This document shows positions 26,075 to 34,374 of a stretch of DNA of 64,000 bases, piece by piece. Source of the DNA: Streptomyces sp. 35G-GA-8 (GTDB lineage: Bacteria; Actinomycetota; Actinomycetes; Streptomycetales; Streptomycetaceae); NCBI RefSeq assembly GCF_023534745.1, contig NZ_JAMHJQ010000012.1:246328-310327 (forward strand). Reading direction: 5' to 3'. The translations under genes were made by a program, and so were the position numbers. The notes beneath the pieces were generated by a model. It was given only the letters and a program-made list of their open reading frames with translations. It ran no database searches and was not told where the DNA came from. Position 1 is the stretch's first letter. Every line of letters starts with the position of its first letter.

Positions 26075-26958
26075 GACCGGGCCTCCGCCTCGGGCGTGGG
26101 GACGGGCAGCTCGACCGGGTCCTGGTCGAAGTCGGCGGACCGGCTGACCGCTTCCCAGGTGGCGGCTTCGTCGAGTTGACGGCGCGAGTAGTCCTGCGCC
26201 ATCCGCACGGCTCCGGCGCCGATGATCAGGTGGGTGGGCGGCGTGGGGTGCTTGACGACGCGGACCAGGATCTCGCCGGCCCGCTTCGGGTCCCCCTGGG
26301 CGGTCACGCCGCTGCTGAGCAGGCGTGCCATTTCGCCGACTGTCGCCTCGTACTCCGGCGTGACGTCCGGGGTCCGCATCGAGGAGCCGGCCCAGTCGGT
26401 GGCGAACCCGCCCGGCTCGACGACCAGGTACCGGATGCCGAACGGGGCGGTCTCGGCCGCCAGCACGCGGGTGAAGCCGTCCACGGCGAACTTCGCCGCC
26501 TGATAGGAGCCGAGCCCCGGGGTGCCGCCGACACGGCCGCCGATGGAGGAGAACTGCACGATCGTGCCGCCGCCCTGGGCGCGCAGGACCGGAAGTGCTT
26601 CGGTCGAGACGTGGTAGACGCCCCAGAAGTTCGTGTCGAACTGGCGGCGGAAGTCGTCCTCCGGCGTGGTCTCGACGGCCGAGGTGTTGGCGTAGCCGGC
26701 GTTGTTGACCACGACGTCGACCCTGCCGAACCGGTCGAGGGCCGCCCGCAGGCCGGCCGCGGCGGCGGACCGGTCGGTGACATCGAGAGCGACGGGCAGG
26801 ACGCGGTCGCCGTACCGCTCAACGAGGTCGCCGAGCTGTTCGGGCTTGCGTGCCGTGGCGACCACGTTGTCGCCGGCCTCCAGGGCCGCGATCGCCAGAT
26901 CACGGCCGAAGCCGCGCGAGGAACCGGTGATGAACCAGGTGTGGGTGTGTGTGCTCAT
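26071..26958 (-). CDS. Short-chain dehydrogenase/reductase, oxidoreductase-like
   Basis: 295 residues from the ATG at 26958. Motifs: WFITGSSRGFGRD (cofactor), NNAG (85-88), S138 in VQFSSIGG and SYQAAK (Y152, K156). The longer C-terminus places it in the SDR group often annotated as NAD-dependent retinol/steroid dehydrogenase-like. It is the first gene of a two-SDR operon divergent from a TetR, with an inverted repeat between them. The longer open frame upstream of 26958 crosses that repeat and is not coding. Confidence 0.86.
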   Translation of the reverse strand: MSTHTHTWFITGSSRGFGRDLAIAALEAGDNVVATARKPEQLGDLVERYGDRVLPVALDVTDRSAAAAGLRAALDRFGRVDVVVNNAGYANTSAVETTPEDDFRRQFDTNFWGVYHVSTEALPVLRAQGGGTIVQFSSIGGRVGGTPGLGSYQAAKFAVDGFTRVLAAETAPFGIRYLVVEPGGFATDWAGSSMRTPDVTPEYEATVGEMARLLSSGVTAQGDPKRAGEILVRVVKHPTPPTHLIIGAGAVRMAQDYSRRQLDEAATWEAVSRSADFDQDPVELPVPTPEAEARS

Positions 26959-26974
26959 GCTTCTACCAAAACAC

Positions 26975-26995
26975 GGTTGCGTTATTAGCGCAACC
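26975..26995. promoter_or_regulatory. Operator-like palindrome in the SDR/TetR divergent region
   Basis: GGTTGCG and CGCAACC are perfect 7-base arms around a 7-base AT-rich centre. It lies just upstream of the SDR start, where a TetR dimer could block transcription. Confidence 0.65.
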
Positions 26996-27028
26996 CGGTT
27001 GTGGTAATCTCGGTATCGTTGCTCGCCA

Positions 27029-27045
27029 CCGCAACACCGTTGCGG
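27029..27045. promoter_or_regulatory. Second operator-like palindrome in the SDR/TetR region
   Basis: CCGCAAC and GTTGCGG are perfect 7-base arms around ACC, sharing the GTTGCG half-site with the repeat at 26975-26995. It lies about 35 bases before the TetR start. Confidence 0.65.
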
Positions 27046-27080
27046 CATTACCGCAGCCTCGTCTCGTTAAGGTGGGTGTC

Positions 27081-27785
27081 ATGACCACGGCCGATTTCCT
27101 GCGGGCCCGCAGCCCCGAGGCCAAAGCCGCCCGGGAGACGAAGATCCTCAACGCTGCGGCGCGCCTCGCCACGGCGAAGGGCGTACGGGAGGTGACCATG
27201 AGCGCCATCGCCGACGAGGTCGGCATGCACAAGTCCGCGATGCTGCGTTACTTCGAGACGCGCGAGGACATCTTCCTGCGCCTGGCGGCCACCGCTTGGC
27301 ACGACTGGTCGGACGAGGCGAACGGTCGCCTCAAGGAGATTCCCCCCTGCCCCGGCACCGCCTCCAAGAAGTGGCACGGGACCGCCCACGCGATCGCCTC
27401 GGAACTGGCCGGGTCACTGGTGGCGCGACCGCTGTTCTGCGACCTGCTCGCGCACACCCCGCTGAACCTGGAGCGCAACGTCTCCACCGACACCGTCCGA
27501 ACGTTCAAGCAGCGCGCGATCGCCGAGGTCGAGCGGACCGCCGACACGCTCTGCGCGATCGCGCCGCTCACGACCGACCAGGCGCGGGCGGTCGTGACGA
27601 CCGCCACCTCGATGGCCGGCGCCCTGTGGCAGATGGCGGCCCCCGGCACCCAACTGCGCGCCTTCTACGAGAGCGACCCCGAACTGGCCCACTCCGTCGT
27701 CGACGTCGAACCCCGCCTGACCGACATCCTGACCGCGCTGCTCACCGGCTACGCCGTCGGCCCAAGTCGGCCGACCGAGAACTGA
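27081..27785 (+). CDS. TetR-family regulator of the SDR pair
   Basis: 234 residues from the ATG at 27081. The helix-turn-helix spans about 28-65 (EVTMSAIADEVGMHKSAMLR, then YFETRE). The ligand domain includes VARPLFCDLLAHTPLNLERN, similar to the C-terminal region of the TetR protein at 35648-36367, so the two regulators are related paralogues. Divergent orientation and two GTTGCG palindromes indicate control of the SDR operon and itself. Ligand unknown. Confidence 0.88.
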   Translation: MTTADFLRARSPEAKAARETKILNAAARLATAKGVREVTMSAIADEVGMHKSAMLRYFETREDIFLRLAATAWHDWSDEANGRLKEIPPCPGTASKKWHGTAHAIASELAGSLVARPLFCDLLAHTPLNLERNVSTDTVRTFKQRAIAEVERTADTLCAIAPLTTDQARAVVTTATSMAGALWQMAAPGTQLRAFYESDPELAHSVVDVEPRLTDILTALLTGYAVGPSRPTEN

Positions 27786-27846
27786 GAATCCCCCACACCA
27801 CGCCATGACCCCGGATCAAGCGTGGCGCGGCACGCGGCGGTGGCCC

Positions 27847-28185
27847 TCAGCAGTCACCGACCCGCGACGCGCCCCGAGTGTCCTGCCCCCTGCCCAACTC
27901 GGTTTCGGTGCCCGCTCCCACGCAGATCTCCTTGTCCCACCACATGATGTTGTCGATCTTGATCTTCTCGCTCTTCGAGATGCAGTTCTTCCAGTAGCGC
28001 CAGGTGGTGCCCAGGTGGCTGTGCGAGTGATTCCCACAAGGGTGTTCCTCTTTCGCGACAGGGGCGACTGCCACCCCGCCTTCCACCGCGGGAGCGGCGG
28101 CGGTGACGCCACTCGGCGCGGCGAGGGCCAGGGCGAGCGTGGCGGCTGCGAGTCCCAGACCTCGCGAGGTGCGGAATGCCTTCAT
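27847..28185 (-). CDS. Small secreted Cys-containing protein of unknown function
   Basis: 112 residues from the ATG at 28185. A signal peptide is clear: KAFRTSRG, hydrophobic LGLAAATLALALA, and an APSGVTAAA cleavage region. The mature part of about 80 residues has four Cys (EHPCGN, KNCIS, EICVG and a C-terminal GDC), a His-rich start and an aromatic cluster (TTWRYWKN, IMWWDKE). This would allow two disulfides in a compact extracellular protein. No family is recognised. An inverted repeat lies about 45 bases before the start. Confidence 0.65.
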   Translation of the reverse strand: MKAFRTSRGLGLAAATLALALAAPSGVTAAAPAVEGGVAVAPVAKEEHPCGNHSHSHLGTTWRYWKNCISKSEKIKIDNIMWWDKEICVGAGTETELGRGQDTRGASRVGDC

Positions 28186-28618
28186 TTCGCTGTCCTTCCA
28201 GATCGTGTGGAACGCCATGAGCTACGGCACGACGGCCGCATGAGCGATACATGGGCGGCCGTCATGACCATGGCAGCCTTCGCGGCACCACAAGAGGAAA
28301 AGAACGGGCATCACCCCTCGATCAGGTGAACGTGATCACCCACATGGCCCCGCGCCGAGGCGGAACGGCGTGAGACGCTGGAACTCACCGTGTACGCACC
28401 GGTCGGCCTGCCCTGGCAGGACCTGGCCCTGAGCTGGCTGGCTGGCTTTCCAGCGGGCCGACGCGGCGGGTACAGGAGCAACCCTCGATCTCCTGTCGTG
28501 ACCCACTGCCGGAAGCACCGCGTTCGGCAGCGGGAAGATCGGCCAAGTCCCGGATTCACAAGGCCACGATGACCGCGGCAGCGCGGCAGCCCCCACCGTC
28601 AACGACGCGTCCTCGTGT
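28186..28618. other. Intergenic region between the small secreted protein and the lactonase
   Basis: No credible gene was found in 433 bases; the short open frames here show no protein-like composition. The one clear structure is a perfect 9-base inverted repeat at 28231-28263. The rest holds the presumed promoter of the small secreted protein and the downstream flank of the lactonase gene. Confidence 0.5.
28231..28263. repeat. Inverted repeat upstream of the small secreted protein
   Basis: GACGGCCGC and GCGGCCGTC are exact 9-base arms separated by 15 bases, about 45 bases before the start of the secreted-protein gene. It could be an operator or a leader hairpin. Confidence 0.45.
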
Positions 28619-29854
28619 TCAGTTCGGCCGGCGGAACGTCATCACCAGGGGCGAGGGCACAGCGGTCGTCCGGCCGGTGGGCTTCAACTCGCCGGTGCTG
28701 TGGTCGATGCTGAACTGCACGACGCTGTTCGCCGTGCTGCTGTTGACGTAGAGCCACCGACCGCTCGGGTCGATGACGAAGTTGGTCGGCCCGCTCACAC
28801 CCTGGGTGGCGTAGCCGACGACGGTGAGCTTCCCGGTCGAACCGTCGATCCGGTAGCCGGCGACGCTCTGCGAGCCGCGGTTGGACGCGTAGAGGAATCC
28901 GCCCGACGGATGGTGCACGGCTATCTCGGCTCCGCTGGGCGGGCCGGAATAGCCGGGGGGCTCGCTCGCAAGGGTCTGCGATGCCTGGCCGATCGCTCCC
29001 GTCGTGGGGTCATAGGCGAACGCCGTGACCGTTCCGTCGAGTTCGCCTATGGCGTAGAGCGACCTGCTGTCACGCCCGAACGCGATGTGCCGGGGCCCCG
29101 TTCCGGGCGGGACGGACACCTCGCTGACGAGGTCCAGCCCGCCACCGGTGAGCCGGAAGATCTGCAACTTGTCGATGCCGAGATCGGCCGTTCCGAGGAA
29201 GCGGCCCCGCGGGTCGAACGCGACGGCGTGGGGGTGCGCCGAGTCCTGGCGTGGGTGCGGGCCGCTGCCGGTGTTCTGGAACCTGCCGCTCACAGGACCG
29301 AGCCTGCCGTCGTTCCCGATCGGCAGCACGATGTACTCACCGTAGTAGTAGTTCGCCACCACGGCGTGCCGCCCGTCCGGCGCGATCGTCAGCTGGGACG
29401 GGCCGCTGTCTCCCAGCGACACCCGGTTCAGCGGTTCCAGCTTTCCGGTACGCCGGTCGATCGCGAAGGCATCGATGGCGCCGACCCGTCCTGTCGGACC
29501 GCCCCGCAGCGAGTAGCAGGCGTAGAGGAACCGTCGGGAAGGGTCGACCTCGATCCACGCCGGGCTGGATCCGGTCACCGCCTGCACCTGCGTCAGCGCG
29601 CCCGTGTCCGGATCGACCTGGAACACATACAACCCGATGCCGTCCGGGCTGGGCTCGGCGGAGCTGTTGGCGTACGACGCGACGTACGCGTACGTCGCCT
29701 CGCCCGGAGCAGCCGCCAGTTCGTCCGCGCCTTCCGCCCGGCCCACGACAGAGGGCAGAACCGGCAGTGCCGCCGCTGCGGCGCCGACGGCCAATACCCT
29801 TCGGCGTCCGAGGTGCCGCCTCGCCGAAAACATGCCTTCCAAGTCCATCTCCAT
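28619..29854 (-). CDS. Secreted lactonase-like seven-bladed beta-propeller protein
   Basis: 411 residues; the true start may be an ATG a few codons later, at about 29833. A Tat-type signal (RRHLGRRRVLAVG, hydrophobic AAAALPVLP) precedes a propeller of the 6-phosphogluconolactonase (Pgl/lactonase) family. Visible blades include YVASYANSS, GIGLYVFQVDPDTGALTQV, IEVDPSRRFLYA, HAVAFDPRGRFLGTADLG and FVIDPSGRWLYVNS. Exported members of the family have few known substrates; hydrolysis of an extracellular sugar lactone is possible. No operon partners. Confidence 0.82.
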   Translation of the reverse strand: MEMDLEGMFSARRHLGRRRVLAVGAAAAALPVLPSVVGRAEGADELAAAPGEATYAYVASYANSSAEPSPDGIGLYVFQVDPDTGALTQVQAVTGSSPAWIEVDPSRRFLYACYSLRGGPTGRVGAIDAFAIDRRTGKLEPLNRVSLGDSGPSQLTIAPDGRHAVVANYYYGEYIVLPIGNDGRLGPVSGRFQNTGSGPHPRQDSAHPHAVAFDPRGRFLGTADLGIDKLQIFRLTGGGLDLVSEVSVPPGTGPRHIAFGRDSRSLYAIGELDGTVTAFAYDPTTGAIGQASQTLASEPPGYSGPPSGAEIAVHHPSGGFLYASNRGSQSVAGYRIDGSTGKLTVVGYATQGVSGPTNFVIDPSGRWLYVNSSTANSVVQFSIDHSTGELKPTGRTTAVPSPLVMTFRRPN

Positions 29855-30156
29855 CCATTGCGGACGCCGACGACGCCCTCACTGCCCAAGCCGACATGGC
29901 GCACCTGGTGATGAGGAGCGGGGTGACCTTCACCGGGTGGCGCCTGATCACTGACGCGTCAAGCGTGGCCGACACCCTGGCCCCGCTCAATGTGCACAGG
30001 TCGCGCTCCGCGGTCCGCGCCTTGTGCGGGAGAACACGGGCAACCGTCACCGTGAGCCGAGCGGCGAACCCGAGCCACGGAACCGCGGCAGGGGTTCGGC
30101 CTGTCACCCGACGGCTCTGTTACCTGACGGCCTGTCACCCGAAGGTCTCCCGATGC
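29855..30156. other. Intergenic region between lactonase and PaoC-like genes
   Basis: 302 bases with no credible gene. It should contain the lactonase promoter. Near its right end it holds three imperfect copies of a 15-base sequence at 30100-30145, annotated separately. Confidence 0.5.
30100..30145. repeat. Three tandem imperfect 15-16-base repeats
   Basis: The copies read CCTGTCACCCGACGG, CTCTGTTACCTGACGG and CCTGTCACCCGAAGG, end to end, just after the stop of the PaoC-like gene. They could be a protein-binding array or a slippage product. Confidence 0.5.
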
Positions 30157-32361
30157 TCAGTCGAGGCCCGCGAGGACATGCTCCAGGGCGATCGGCAGCT
30201 CTCGGAGCCTGATGCCGGTCGCGTTGTGGACGGCGTTGGCGACGGCCGCGGCCGTGCCGACGACACCCAACTCACCGATGCCACGGCTGCCCAGCGGGTT
30301 GTAGCGGGTGTCGGGGTAGTCCAGGAAGTGCACGTCCACCTCCGGTACGTCCGCGTTCACGGGAACCAGATAGTTCGCCAGGTCTCCGTTGACGAAGTGA
30401 CCCGAGTCGTCCATGTGCAGCCCTTCGTGCAGGGCTGCGGAGATGCCCCAGATCATGCCGCCCATGATCTGGCTGCGCGCGGTCTTGGGGTTGACGATAC
30501 GGCCGGCGTCCATCACCCCCAGCGCCCGGGACACCCGGATCTCGCCGGTCCACCGGTTGACCCGTGCTTCCACGAACTGCGCGCCGAACGAGTCGAAGAC
30601 ATAGTGCTCGGCCTCATCACCGGGAACCGTCGTGCCCAGGGCCTCCACACGCGAGCGCCCGACGGCCTCCAGCAAGTCGTCGAAGTCCATCGCGAACCGC
30701 GGTCCCACGACCCTGCCGCTGTCGTAGCGCAGATCCGCCACGTCCGTGCCGTGGAAGGGTGAACCGGGTTCATCGGTGGCCAGCTTCAGCAGTGCGGCCA
30801 CGGCGTTGCGTGCCGCCTCCATGATGGCGGGCCCGACCGTCACCACGCCGCAGGATCCGCCGACGCTCCCCGTCGAGCTGAGGTCGGAGTCGCCGAGCCG
30901 CGGTTCGATACGGCGAACAGGCAGCCCGAGCGACTCGGCGGCGACGACGGGAAGCACGGTCCACATCCCGGTGCCGAGGTCGGCCGTGTCGCAGGAGACG
31001 AGCGCCGTGCCGTCCGCGCGCAGTCCCACCTTGACCGTGGCCTGGTTACGGAAGCCGGGATACACCGAGGTCGCCATCCCCATGCCCACGTACCACTCGC
31101 CGTCGATCACCGATCGCGGGCGTGTGGCACGCCGGGCCCAGCCGAAGCGATGGGCACCCTCGCGGTAGCACTCGACCAGGTGCTTGCTGGAGAAGGGGAG
31201 TTTGGAGTATGGGTGCACGGTCGCGTTGTTCTTGATCCGCAGTTCCACCGGATCCATGCGCAGAGCGAGGGCCAGTTCGTCCATCGCCGACTCCAGCGCG
31301 AAGGAGCCGGTGGCCTCGCCCGGCGCCCGCATGATCGTGGGGTCGGGCGTGTTCAGCAGGACAGCGGTCTGGCGCACATCCAGGTTGGGCACCGCGTACC
31401 AACTCAGGCTGGTGCGCTGCGCGCTCATCTCGGCCGTGGCTCCGTTCGCCAGTCCGCCCGCCAGCGCGTGGTGCCGTATGGCGGTGAGGGTGCCGTCGGG
31501 CGTGGCGCCCAGGGACACCTCCTGCCGGGTGGCGGGACGGATCACGGTTCCGGTGAAGGACTGCTCCCTGGTCAGCACCAGTTTCACGGGGCGGCGCAGG
31601 GCGCGTGCGGCGCCGGCGGCGAGCTGCACCTCCGCGTTGGGGCGGTACTTGCCTCCGAAGGATCCGCCCACGTACGGGTTCACGCCATGGATGTCCGTGG
31701 CGTCGACGCCGAGTGCCCGGCCGAGCAGCGCAGCCTGGGTGCCGACGCCCTGGGTGCCGTTGTGCACGGTGAACCGCCCGTCGTCCCAGGTCACCACGGC
31801 CGAGTAGGGCTCCATCGCGGTGTGCGCCTGGGCCGCGGTGACATAGGTGCCCGAGACGGTGACCTGACTGTCGCTCAGTGCCTCCTCGATGGAGGAGACT
31901 CCGTCGGCGAGCATGGTGACGACCGGTGGGATGCCCATGACGGGCGGGATCGGGCGGGCATTGCCGGACTCCTCGTCGAGTGAGATCGCCGGCGTCCGCC
32001 GCTCGTAGTCCACGGTGATCGCGAACGCCGCGGCACGGGCCTGCTCGAAGGTCTCGGCGACCACAAGTCCGATGGCCTGGCCGTGGTAGGAGACCGTCGT
32101 GTCCTGCACCGGCGCTCTGAGACCCGGCACCGCGTGAATCGTGAAGGCGTTGAACGGGGTGTAGACGGCGACCACGCCCGGTGAGCGCTCGGCGGCCGCG
32201 GTGTCCATGGATCGGATCGTGCCGTTCGCGATGGTGCTGGTGACCACATATCCATGGACGAGCCCGGCGTAGGTGAAGTCCGCGCCGTAGTCGGCACGGC
32301 CACTGACCTTGAGCGGTCCGTCCACCCGGTTCTGCGGGCGGCCTATGGTCCCTCCGGCCAT
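30157..32361 (-). CDS. paoC: Aldehyde oxidoreductase molybdenum-binding subunit (PaoC-like)
   Basis: A 734-residue large subunit of the xanthine oxidase family, carrying the molybdenum cytosine-dinucleotide cofactor that oxidises aldehydes to acids. The start RPQNRVDGPLKVSGRA, the central GGSFGGKYRPN, TIMRAPGEATGSFALE and the C-terminal SRGIGELGVVG, with the essential Glu, follow the family. The length matches E. coli PaoC (YagR) class proteins. It starts just after the FAD-subunit stop (TGAGATG). No PaoD/XdhC maturation gene is adjacent, so it must be supplied elsewhere. Confidence 0.9.
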   Translation of the reverse strand: MAGGTIGRPQNRVDGPLKVSGRADYGADFTYAGLVHGYVVTSTIANGTIRSMDTAAAERSPGVVAVYTPFNAFTIHAVPGLRAPVQDTTVSYHGQAIGLVVAETFEQARAAAFAITVDYERRTPAISLDEESGNARPIPPVMGIPPVVTMLADGVSSIEEALSDSQVTVSGTYVTAAQAHTAMEPYSAVVTWDDGRFTVHNGTQGVGTQAALLGRALGVDATDIHGVNPYVGGSFGGKYRPNAEVQLAAGAARALRRPVKLVLTREQSFTGTVIRPATRQEVSLGATPDGTLTAIRHHALAGGLANGATAEMSAQRTSLSWYAVPNLDVRQTAVLLNTPDPTIMRAPGEATGSFALESAMDELALALRMDPVELRIKNNATVHPYSKLPFSSKHLVECYREGAHRFGWARRATRPRSVIDGEWYVGMGMATSVYPGFRNQATVKVGLRADGTALVSCDTADLGTGMWTVLPVVAAESLGLPVRRIEPRLGDSDLSSTGSVGGSCGVVTVGPAIMEAARNAVAALLKLATDEPGSPFHGTDVADLRYDSGRVVGPRFAMDFDDLLEAVGRSRVEALGTTVPGDEAEHYVFDSFGAQFVEARVNRWTGEIRVSRALGVMDAGRIVNPKTARSQIMGGMIWGISAALHEGLHMDDSGHFVNGDLANYLVPVNADVPEVDVHFLDYPDTRYNPLGSRGIGELGVVGTAAAVANAVHNATGIRLRELPIALEHVLAGLD

Positions 32362-32362
32362 C

Positions 32363-33337
32363 TCACGCCTCCAGGCTGAGCAGGGCCCGGACCAGGGTCC
32401 GGCGCAGCAACGGGATCTTGAACGCGTTGTGGGACAAGGGCCGGGCGCCCTCGGTCGCGTGGGCGGCCGCGTCCTCGAAGGTCCGGGCCCCCGCCACCTT
32501 GCCCCTGAGCGCGGCCTCCACCTCGGGCAGCCGCCACGGCATCGTGCCGACCCCGCCGACGGCCACCCTCGCGTCCTCGATGCGCCGGCCGCGGGTCTTC
32601 AGGGCCACGGCCGCCGATGTCAGGGCGAACTCGTAGGACTGCCGGTCACGGATCTTCAGATACGTGGAGTTACGGGCCCAGGCCAGCGGCGGGACGGTGA
32701 TCCCGGTGATCAGTTCGCCGGGGCGCAGCGTATTCTCGACATGGGGTGTGCTGCCCGGTGTCCGGTAGAGCGACGCGAGTTGTACCGTGCGGCTTCCGGC
32801 CGCGCCGCGCAGGTGCACCGTGGCGTCGAGGGCGATCAGCGCCACGGCTACGTCACTGGCGTGCGTGGCCACGCAGTGGGAGCTGGTGCCGAGAATGGCG
32901 TGGGTGCGGTTGAACCCGTCCAGCGCGGCGCATCCACTGCCGGGAGCGCGCTTGTTGCAGGCCTTGGCGACGTCCCGGAAGTAGGGGCAGCGGGTGCGCT
33001 GGAGCAGATTGCCGCCCATGCTCGCCATGTTCCGCAACTGCTGTGAAGCACTCAGCAGCAGAGCCCGGCTGATCACCGGATACCCGCGCACCACCTCGGG
33101 GTGCTCCGCCACTTCGCTCATCCGGGCCAGTGCCCCCAGGTGCAGGCCCTCGCTGTCCACACGGATGCCGCCCAGCGGCAGCCGGTTGACGGCCACGACC
33201 CGCGAGGGGTTCATGACCTGGAGCTTCATCAGGTCGACGAGAGTGGTCCCCCCGGCGAGGTACGCAGTCTCCCCACCCGCCGCCTCCAGCGCACCGTCCA
33301 CCGTATCCGGCTCAGCCCATTCGAAACCGCGCATCAC
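32363..33337 (-). CDS. paoB: Aldehyde oxidoreductase FAD-binding subunit with extra Fe-S site (PaoB-like)
   Basis: 324 residues, CO-dehydrogenase flavoprotein fold: FAD-binding AYLAGGTTLVDLMKLQV near the start and MASMGGNLLQRT in the middle. The insertion that distinguishes PaoB is present, with four Cys in RCPYF, KACNKR, GSGCAALDG and SSHCVATH, matching the [4Fe-4S] ligands of E. coli PaoB. It therefore passes electrons between the molybdenum subunit, Fe-S sites and FAD. It overlaps the PaoA-like gene by four bases (ATGA). Confidence 0.9.
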   Translation of the reverse strand: MMRGFEWAEPDTVDGALEAAGGETAYLAGGTTLVDLMKLQVMNPSRVVAVNRLPLGGIRVDSEGLHLGALARMSEVAEHPEVVRGYPVISRALLLSASQQLRNMASMGGNLLQRTRCPYFRDVAKACNKRAPGSGCAALDGFNRTHAILGTSSHCVATHASDVAVALIALDATVHLRGAAGSRTVQLASLYRTPGSTPHVENTLRPGELITGITVPPLAWARNSTYLKIRDRQSYEFALTSAAVALKTRGRRIEDARVAVGGVGTMPWRLPEVEAALRGKVAGARTFEDAAAHATEGARPLSHNAFKIPLLRRTLVRALLSLEA

Positions 33338-33975
33338 AGCCCCTTACCGGGCGCCCCGGCCTGCTTCACGGCCTGCACGATGTGCGGATACGCGGCACAC
33401 CGGCAGATGTTCCCCGACATGAACTCACGGATGTCCTCGTCCGAACCCAAGGGACCCCGCTCCACCAACGCCACCGCGGACATGATCTGCCCCGGCGTAC
33501 AGAACCCGCACTGGAACGCGTCGGTGTCGATGAACGCCCGCTGCACCGGATGCAGGGCCTCACCTTCCGCGAGCCCCTCCACCGTCGTCACCTCACCGCC
33601 GTCCACCGACACCGCCAACGTCAGACACGACAGCACGGCCCGACCGTCGACATGCACCGTGCACGCACCACACTGGCCGCGATCACAACCCTTCTTCGGG
33701 CCGGTCACACGCAACCGCTCGCGCAATGTGTCCAGCAACGTCGCCCGATTGTCGACAGCGACCTCATGCGCCACACCGTTCACCCGCAGCACCACGTCGG
33801 TGTCGGGCGCGGCGGGGGTCCGGTCCACGGGAGTGGGGGCGGCGGGAGCGGCTATCGCCTCGGGCGTCCGCAGCAGTACTCCGGCGCCGACCCCGACCGC
33901 CGTGGTGCGGCCGATGAATCCGCGTCTCGACACACCGGCGGAGGGGGCGGACCGTTCGTGCTCGTGCGGCGTCAT
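33334..33975 (-). CDS. paoA: Aldehyde oxidoreductase [2Fe-2S] subunit with Tat signal (PaoA-like)
   Basis: 213 residues from the ATG at 33975. A twin-arginine signal (SRRGFIGRTT, then a hydrophobic VGVGAGVLL) is followed by a two-cluster iron-sulfur protein: GCDRGQCGACTVHVDG...SCL for the plant-type cluster and CGFCTPGQIM...GNICRCAAYP for the second. The Tat signal indicates export of the folded, cofactor-loaded heterotrimer, as for E. coli PaoABC. It is the first gene of the operon. Substrates are likely diverse aldehydes, aromatic ones in particular. Confidence 0.9.
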   Translation of the reverse strand: MTPHEHERSAPSAGVSRRGFIGRTTAVGVGAGVLLRTPEAIAAPAAPTPVDRTPAAPDTDVVLRVNGVAHEVAVDNRATLLDTLRERLRVTGPKKGCDRGQCGACTVHVDGRAVLSCLTLAVSVDGGEVTTVEGLAEGEALHPVQRAFIDTDAFQCGFCTPGQIMSAVALVERGPLGSDEDIREFMSGNICRCAAYPHIVQAVKQAGAPGKGL

Positions 33976-34374
33976 GGAGCTGGCCTCTCTGCTGGGCAGG
34001 CCGGCGAACCGTCCGAGGTCGGATGTGGGCACCTCGTCCGCCGGCAGGGTGTCTCCGTCAACGGGTCCGGACCGTGAGCGGGCCGGTGCGCAACGGCGCG
34101 TGTACGCCGACGGGTTGGGGGTTGGTGACCCCCACCGTGTGGCACTTGATCACCGGCCGTCTCAGTCTGGCCGCCCCCGCGCGGCCGCTCCATGTGCGGT
34201 GGGCGTCGGATAGCCCTCCTCGTTTGTGCCGGGGACCTGCGCGCCGCCGACACCACGCCGTATCGACCCGGATGCCGGCCTCGGCATCCGCGTACGCCTC
34301 GGCCACCGGAGGTCACGCGAGGCAATATCGGCCCACTGGTCTGTTAATCTGGGGTGGACGCCGGAGGTAACCGC
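33976..34374. other. Intergenic region between the Pao operon and the PucR-type regulator
   Basis: 399 bases with no convincing gene. It should hold divergent promoters. A perfect stem TGGGGGT/ACCCCCA around a 5-base loop is annotated at 34116-34134. No other operator-like palindrome was recognised. Confidence 0.5.
34116..34134. promoter_or_regulatory. GC-rich hairpin in the Pao/PucR divergent region
   Basis: TGGGGGT and ACCCCCA pair perfectly around TGGTG. It lies 142 bases upstream of the PaoA-like start. It may be an operator or a leader structure. Confidence 0.4.

Noticed and set aside
33976-34374. Possible small gene in the Pao/PucR gap
   Set aside because: Open frames here lack ribosome sites and protein-like composition.
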